64,000 nucleotides of DNA, taken from the NCBI GenBank assembly GCA_002224055.1, contig AZLU01000098.1, positions 1-64,000 of the forward strand, read 5' to 3'. The notes beneath the pieces were generated by a model that saw only the letters and a list, made by a program, of their open reading frames with translations, ran no database searches and was not told the DNA's origin. The stretch is from Pezizomycotina sp. ARF18. Lineage: Eukaryota > Ascomycota. Positions 58,301-64,000 of this stretch are shown here, piece by piece (the stretch's first letter is position 1; each line of letters begins with the position of its first letter). The translations under genes and the position numbers were made by a program.

Positions 58301-61034
58301 ATACTACCAGATCTAGAATGGCACTTAGCTGTGAAAAGTGGAGCCGTTCCTTAACGGTAAACGGCTTTGCTCTAGGGGGATCTTTATCAGCAATCAGGCC
58401 AGCCTTTTCGAACAGTGACTCTCAGGGATCAGTGATCGGCAAGTCTTAACGGCAAGAGGCGAGTACGCTCGCTGATCTAGACAATTTGGCTATTCTTTTT
58501 CGAAGTTGCGAAGGAAAAAAAAAAAAAAAAAAAGCTCTAAGTTTTTTGTGATAGGGTCAACAATTTGATATCACTTTCGGAGGAGGAAGACGAAGAGGCT
58601 ATGATTTCATGAAATTTAAGGTGTGGGACGGTCGTTTCGGCTTTTCAGGCAACCACTCTAAAGAAAGCCAATCGGTATTGGAGTTTCACGAAACCTACCT
58701 ATTATTCCTCGGTGGTGGTCACTGGCGGGTGTTGGTGACGGTGATGAGACTTATCACACAATCTTGCAATTTTGGTACCTGAAGATCCGACCTCCTCGAC
58801 TCCGTGTGAACAACCCCCTTTCACTATTTTTGTCCGAAGTGTTATTTCAGTATTTTTGCACTGCCCTATCACACGTTTATTGTTCGTAAACGCTAATCGG
58901 ATGACCCTTCCTCGGAATTGAATAGAATCCTTTTATTCGGTTTATTCAGGGTTTGTTTACAGATACGTTATTCAGGAACGGCGATCTGCCATCTGCTTTG
59001 ATTGTGGATTGATACTCTCCGACTATCATCCTGCTCCGAAGCGTTTTTGCTATTTTGGCCTTCGAATTAGCCTTTATGCTTCCACGTCGGCTTGTGCGCG
59101 TATCGAAACATATTTTCAATCGCGAAATTTTTTTTACTCTTTCTCTCCAGCAACGAGCACGAGTAAGACTCCAAGACTCTGTCTGTCCTCCTCCAGCGGA
59201 ACGAAATAGTCAGGATAAAAGAATATAAAGCCAAATTTTCAGGTCCTGCGTGTGAAAGGTTCAAAGGGGATAGCGCAAGTGGGCTCTTGCGTGGAAGGAA
59301 CGTGGTGGCGTCGGTCCCGGTATAGGTAAGTGCAATTCAATCAGAAAAATTTTGTCCCTTTTTCAGGACCCACATTCACTGCAGAGATCCTTTTCGCAGA
59401 ACCTCATCCTGCAATGCAAATGCAATGTATCGGAGAGATATTGTGGGCTCTACGACCTCGCGCGATTTCCGCGATGTTCGCGTCTTTCTCGAGTTGCATG
59501 GAAAAGAGAGGCTGGTGGTATCCACGTTTTTGTCTTGCTTTGAAAGCAGATTGCATATGCATGGTACTACTGGACATCGGAAGAGAAGAGGCCAGAACCC
59601 GCGCAAGCAGAATTTGAGGTTCATTATCGTTGGGGCTCTCTCTGTCTGTCACTTCACAAGGATTGCTTCATTGAAAAAATCCTCCGATCGCTGCAACTTT
59701 CTTTGTGGCTTAAGACCCTTGCTAAATATCCGGAGAAGCGAACGATCTCATTTACGAGCTCTGACTGGTCGCGATATCTATCCTTTACGGTAGCCAACCC
59801 CTATTAACTAAATTCCCTCTACGTGCTCTCTCGGAGACTCTCCCTCCCCTTGTCTCTTGTTTTTTGTTTATTTATTTATTTATTTATTTATTTATTTTTT
59901 TTTTTTTTAAAATTGGAGTCTCCACTGATTTTCCGCCCACCGGAACAATAGCATCTTGTTTTGCTTCTTTTCCTGGACCACATTTCTTCTCGCAGCTTTT
60001 CTTGTCCTTTCGAATCCTCGTTGCTACTGTCGCCCCTTTAACCTATCACATCTACAGATTCGAACGCCCTTTTTGTTGTTTTCTCTTTCTCAGTGTCGCC
60101 CCGCATTTGCATCACACACCACAGCGTCCATTTGGTCCGTCAATAGATGGGGCTTCAACACTGGCAAAGAAAAAAGAAATATGCCCGAGGGTCGGCAGTC
60201 AAAGGCTCAAAGCCGTGGGGCTTTTCATGGAGAAATGACCTTGTCAGACGCTAACGACTTGGATATGGCTGCTGGTTTCGTCCTGCAAATTCGCTTTTAT
60301 CCGTGGTCCGTGGTGATCAACCACCCATCACACCAAACGACCGACCGCGACTAAAAGCGTTTCCTTTCCCCTTTCCTCACTTAATATACGAGGTCACCTC
60401 TAAGAAAAGAAACGAAACACACCACAAACTGACTACGGAGGTTAAAAGGACCTCGTCCCCTTCAACCCCTCTAGTGGATCGCAAGGAATCTTTTGTCGCG
60501 CCCAAAAAGTCAAAAACTTTGCCTTGTGTTTTCGTTTCGTTTCCTTTTTTTTTCTTTTCTGTTGTTTTCGTCTGTCTTTTTTTTTTTCGTTTCCTTTCTT
60601 TGAACGTTCCCCTTTGGACGCTGGACGTTTTTTTTTTTTTTTTTTTTCCCTACTTATCTTTTTTCTTTTCTTTTTATCACTATTATCATTATCCTGGAGA
60701 AAAAAAAAAAAAAACGTCACAGTTGTTCCTCTCTCAATTCAGCAGCAGGGGGGATCTTTGAATGAAACCGTTTTCTTATTCTTTTTCGGAAAGGAACGGG
60801 ACGACGAAGAAGGAAATTTCAAGGACGACGACGACAAGTAAAGGGGAGCAATTGACTTTGTACTTCCTGGCTGGCGAGGTGTGGTCTGATATTTACTCCA
60901 ACCCATCTCGAGGGGATCGACGATCCTGGTTTATCTCGAACCATATTTTTTTTTTATTCTTATTACGCTATATATAACGTGTCCCGCCGCCGACATCGCA
61001 TTCCACCAACAACAATTCAAATTACAAAACAACA
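55378..61034. other. Long stretch without a supported gene
   Basis: About 5.7 kb. A clean 170-codon minus-strand frame (55724-56236) is His/Arg/Ser/Leu-rich and may be chance. Repeats: a GAT/GATAGAT-rich tract at about 56195-56320, (AT)n at 56373-56391, (CAT)n at about 56515-56541, an A run at 58515-58533. From about 59830 the plus strand becomes strongly pyrimidine-rich (T runs at 59893-59908 and 60629-60647), as in long fungal promoters, leading to the receptor gene at 61035. Confidence 0.45.
56195..56541. repeat. Cluster of ATG/GAT, (AT)n and CAT microsatellites
   Basis: Three neighbouring simple repeats: GATGATAGATGATAGATGATG around 56260-56290, ATATATATATATATAT at 56373-56391 and CATCATCATCATCATCAT at about 56516-56541. 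The first and last are complementary in sense (GAT against ATC) and could pair. Confidence 0.8.
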
Positions 61035-62684
61035 ATGACGCTAAACTTTGACGCTCTACCGCCGGGCTTCCCCTTCTCCAACCTGCCCTTTGCTTCCCGC
61101 CGACGAGCTCGAAAGCGTTACAGCACAGGTTCGGCGGCGACCACGGCGCGGGCTACTCGGCGGCATGGTGGGTGTGCGTCGCGATCTCGACGACGCTGTT
61201 CGTCATGCGCCTGTTCGACCGCGTTTTATATTCCGGCGCGGAGAAGCAAAGATTGCGGGCGGACGACTGGCTGTTGGGATGCGCGTGGTCGCGATGGTGT
61301 GCTCGGTTGCGCTGGCGGAGGTGATGAGGAGCGTATACGCGATGGGGTCGGGTTGGAGGAGGTTTACGACGCTGGGGTTGGGCAGATGATGAAGGTACGA
61401 CGGGCTGACTTTTCTCTTAATTCTGCTTGGGATGAACCTGCATCTTCAAATGTTTATCTCGTTGTATTTTGTTTGTGATAAGGAAGAAGGCATAGCTGAT
61501 CGAGAGATTTGACATATGAGACAGCTCAACCTGATGGCAACCGTGCTCGGGATGATCTCTATAGCGTTGACAAAGCTGTCCATCGCGGCACTGTTTACAT
61601 GTGGATAGTAGGGGACGATCCCTCTGCCGTAACGACACTACCGCAGAAGAGCATGAGGATGAGCCTGTGGATACTGACGGGTGTCTGGTCATTGCTGGCG
61701 TCATTTTCCCGCTGGCGTACGTCTTCGCTTGCGGCGCCGACGTCGAGCTGCATTGGACCGTCATGCTGTGGCACGGAACTATTTCTTAGTTACCGTAAGT
61801 TTAACTCGCTATATTTGAAATTTGCGAGGGCGGTTATCGCAATTTTTCTATTTGTACGAAACCTCGAAAAGAGAGTATGTCGCGCTAATATTGATGTCTT
61901 TGTAGTGCAATCCCTCGTCAAAATAACCAGCATAGTAGACGCCCACTTCGCCGTCGACATGATAACCGACATCGCGTTCGTCCTCCTCGCATGTCCGATA
62001 ATATACTCCTCCGTGTCTCAAAGCGGAGCTCTTCGCCATCGCAACAGGTCTCACAATCGGCGCCTGCTCCGCCATTGCCGGCGGCATCCGCGTGTCCGTC
62101 GCTCACGCACAGAACGGCGTAGCGTGTCTTCTAACATGGGCTCATCGCCGAATCATCGCTCTTACTCATCCTCGCGTCTGGTTTATCTCTCCACGCGCTA
62201 TTTACAAGATTATTCAAATCCGCCCGCGGCAGCCGCAAGACGCGTCACAAGCGCGCCCCACGGCTTCCGCAGTTTTCGACCGGACGGACTCGCTCGTGGG
62301 TTCCAGCAGCGGTAGCGGTCCGACGCAACAGCAGATGGGCGCACACGTCCTGGTCGAAGCACTCGTAACAAGTCCTCCGGCGTCTTCGGCAGCGTCGGTA
62401 GGTCGAGTACTGATGTCCGCGTCGGTTCGGGGTCGTTGTACGATTGGTTTACCGGGAATAGGAGCTTCGGGGGGATACATTTACCGGGAAGTAGAGGGGA
62501 TGCGAGCACGAATAGCTTTGAGATTAAGCCGGTGGAGAAGTTACGGATCATACGGCAGGATGGGAAGTTGATGGTTGAACGGGTGGATCCGCAGCAGGTT
62601 GCTGTTGGAGGGAGGCTTTGGGGGGATGACGTGGAGGCTGCGGGTGCGGGAATGTTAGTCCGAAGTATGAGAGGTTATCGATGA
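61035..62684 (+). CDS. Pth11-like integral membrane receptor (fungal rhodopsin domain)
   Basis: The start MTLNFDALPPGFPFSNLPFA leads, across one-base frame changes, to FGGDHGAGYSAAWWVCVAIS and TTLFVMRLFDRVLYSGAEKQ with the family's RADDWLLGCAW motif, then further helices: LNLMATVLGMISIALTKLSI, MRMSLWILTGVWSLLASF, FPLAYVFACGADVELHWTVM. An intron at 61795-61905 (GTAAGT...TTGTAG) precedes VDMITDIAFVLLACPIIYSS and ELFAIATGLTIGACSAIAGG. A charged cytosolic tail (EIKPVEKLRIIRQDGKLMVE) ends near 62684. Seven membrane segments in total, as in Pth11-type receptors, which act at the plasma membrane in surface or nutrient sensing. The extracellular CFEM domain of some Pth11 proteins is absent. Another intron begins near 61395 (GTACGA); its acceptor is uncertain. 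Confidence 0.8.
61795..61905 (+). other. Intron of the Pth11-like gene
   Basis: GTAAGT follows AGTTACC and TTTGTAG precedes TGCAATCC. 111 bases; it lies between two membrane segments. Confidence 0.7.
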
Positions 62685-62994
62685 GTTTGGGACGAAGCGG
62701 TGATGATACCGTTTCGTATATTGCTCTTTTCTTGTTTTTCGTTAGTTTTTGATTTGTTTGTTTTCTGCATAACATACCAGAGAATTTTATCCATATCATA
62801 CATTATTTGTACACATATGTATCAAAAAACTATATCCGCGTGCTATGCAGAGAGCCCAGTAATCGGGCTTCAGTCACTCATTTTATCACATCATTTCTTT
62901 TTTCTCTTTATGTGAATAACTCTTTCATATATATGTGTTCTCTCTTCGAATCCAAAGCTCTTTTGTATTGTATATACCTATAGGCATGTAGTGT

Positions 62995-63018
62995 AGTAGT
63001 AGTAGTAGTAGTAGTAGT
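62995..63018. repeat. (GTA)n microsatellite
   Basis: Eight or so GTA units in the 3' flank of the receptor gene. Confidence 0.85.
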
Positions 63019-63333
63019 GTTTATACTTTGAACTATGTCGATGATTCATTCATGCAAAAAGCAACAGCATGAACGAAGTCACATAATCAGTCAAAGTCAA
63101 ATAACCAAGATGTCATATTCCCAAGTTCATTTCACTCAGACAGAACTTAGACGCAGGGACTGTTTTACTCGATTTGAATCCTCGGGACGATTCCTTTTCC
63201 CAAACGTCCTTGGTTTCTGAGAGCTCGACGGACATCTAATCATCCCATTTTTCATGAAGGTTAGGTTGATCATACCATGAATCCCTGGACGTCAACCCAA
63301 GATACTGGGCCGCGGATATATTTGTATTACCTA

Positions 63334-63699
63334 TCAAAAATACACGATAGGGGTATCCAACTTGGTATCCAGATCCAGCGATTTTGTCCGAACGAGAAAC
63401 ATCCATTGTCCATTCGCGGCATCTTCGCGACGAATATCCAGGATCCGTGGCCAGGATCTGTGAAGAGATTTCAAATGTTCGTCTAATATTCTTAGCTGTG
63501 GCTTGTATTCGCTGACATCGAAGATGGTATAAAAATAGGACCCTGTTAGGGATGGCTTGGTGAGATTGATCGCGAATTGGATTTCCAAGATTGTGGAAGA
63601 TGATGTATAACGTTCTATACTGTGATCCCGGTTTTCGGTACTGGGAAGCTTTTGTACTAGGGCGCCGTTTTGACGGCTCTTTGAGAATGAAGCTTTCAT
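63334..63699 (-). CDS. Uninterrupted 121-codon frame, unrecognised
   Basis: The start MKASFSKSRQNGALVQKLPS continues TILEIQFAINLTKPSLTGSY, YKPQLRILDEHLKSLHRSWP and GQWMFLVRTKSLDLDTKLDT. Codon use looks protein-like and the amino-acid mix is balanced, more so than in nearby chance frames. Soluble, no signal peptide. It is on the minus strand facing the receptor's 3' end. It could be the start of a larger gene. No family recognised. Confidence 0.45.
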   Translation of the reverse strand: MKASFSKSRQNGALVQKLPSTENRDHSIERYTSSSTILEIQFAINLTKPSLTGSYFYTIFDVSEYKPQLRILDEHLKSLHRSWPRILDIRREDAANGQWMFLVRTKSLDLDTKLDTPIVYF

Positions 63700-64000
63700 G
63701 TTGAAATATCTATTGTTCTACTACCTGGACCTTCATTCAGTAATGAATTACTAGTAGGTGAAAAGAAAACTCGAAAAGTCCAAAATTAGAGTAGGAAAGA
63801 ATGAAGAACACAAGCATGAACTTGAGGAAAAACTATAAGTGCTGAGCAGTATTATTTACATTGAAGTATGAACTTTTTAGAACGATGAGGACGAATATAT
63901 GTAGTTACTAGACGACGGAAAGCGGGTGGTGATACAAGCAAGGAAGGAAGCAATATTTTTTCGAATGTACAAAAGAAAGCCGAAGATGATGCAATGATTA

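Noticed and set aside
59322-59366. Neat 45-base intron-like sequence GTAAGT...CTTTTTCAG
   Set aside because: No coding frame with protein-like content joins across it; may be a leader intron or chance.
60303-60841. Long plus-strand frames rich in Phe, Ser and Lys
   Set aside because: They arise from T-rich and A-rich promoter tracts; no domain, and they overlap in several frames.

Overview
This window looks like nuclear DNA of a filamentous ascomycete (Pezizomycotina). The reasons are short GT-AG introns, a Pth11-type fungal rhodopsin-domain membrane protein, NACHT, CHAT and caspase proteins of the fungal cell-death/NLR type, and long AT-rich blocks in which the dinucleotides CA and TG have almost vanished while CG survives. 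That last pattern is the signature of saturated repeat-induced point mutation (RIP).

Layout. 1-2062 is the RIP-mutated end of a hAT DNA transposon. 2783-10861 is a cell-death-like neighbourhood: a TPR-CHAT protein on the minus strand (with an almost perfect tandem array of 135-bp units), a caspase-domain protein on the plus strand facing away from it, and a decapitated NB-ARC fragment that ends in a Ty1/copia fossil (10862-11760). 11963-12798 is an intact two-exon gene of unknown function. 13080-25480 is a gene-free RIP block holding a complete but mutated 7.96-kb hAT element (16556-24516) with matching ends and a perfect 8-bp target duplication. 26980-29114 is a NACHT protein. 29115-37000 is gene-poor. 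From 37448 onward ordinary gene-rich DNA resumes: FKBP peptidyl-prolyl isomerase, a short-chain dehydrogenase, a malate/sulfite-type TDT transporter, a dual-specificity phosphatase, three tandem copies of an unrecognised ~120-residue gene family, a MYND-finger protein, a cysteine-rich small secreted protein, a BTB/POZ protein and the Pth11-like receptor.

One caution governs the whole annotation. Nearly every recognisable host gene, including the FKBP, changes frame one or more times, and wherever I could locate the change it is a one-base length difference in a short homopolymer. This suggests residual long-read indel errors in the sequence rather than mass gene death. Gene boundaries are therefore given as spans, not as open reading frames.

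How the genes may work together: the CHAT peptidase, the caspase and the two nucleotide-binding proteins (NB-ARC, NACHT) are the kinds of parts used in fungal regulated cell death and allorecognition, and they are clustered within about 26 kb between transposon-rich blocks. The rest is housekeeping or surface/signalling genes with no evident shared pathway. No rRNA, tRNA, CRISPR array or replication origin was recognised.
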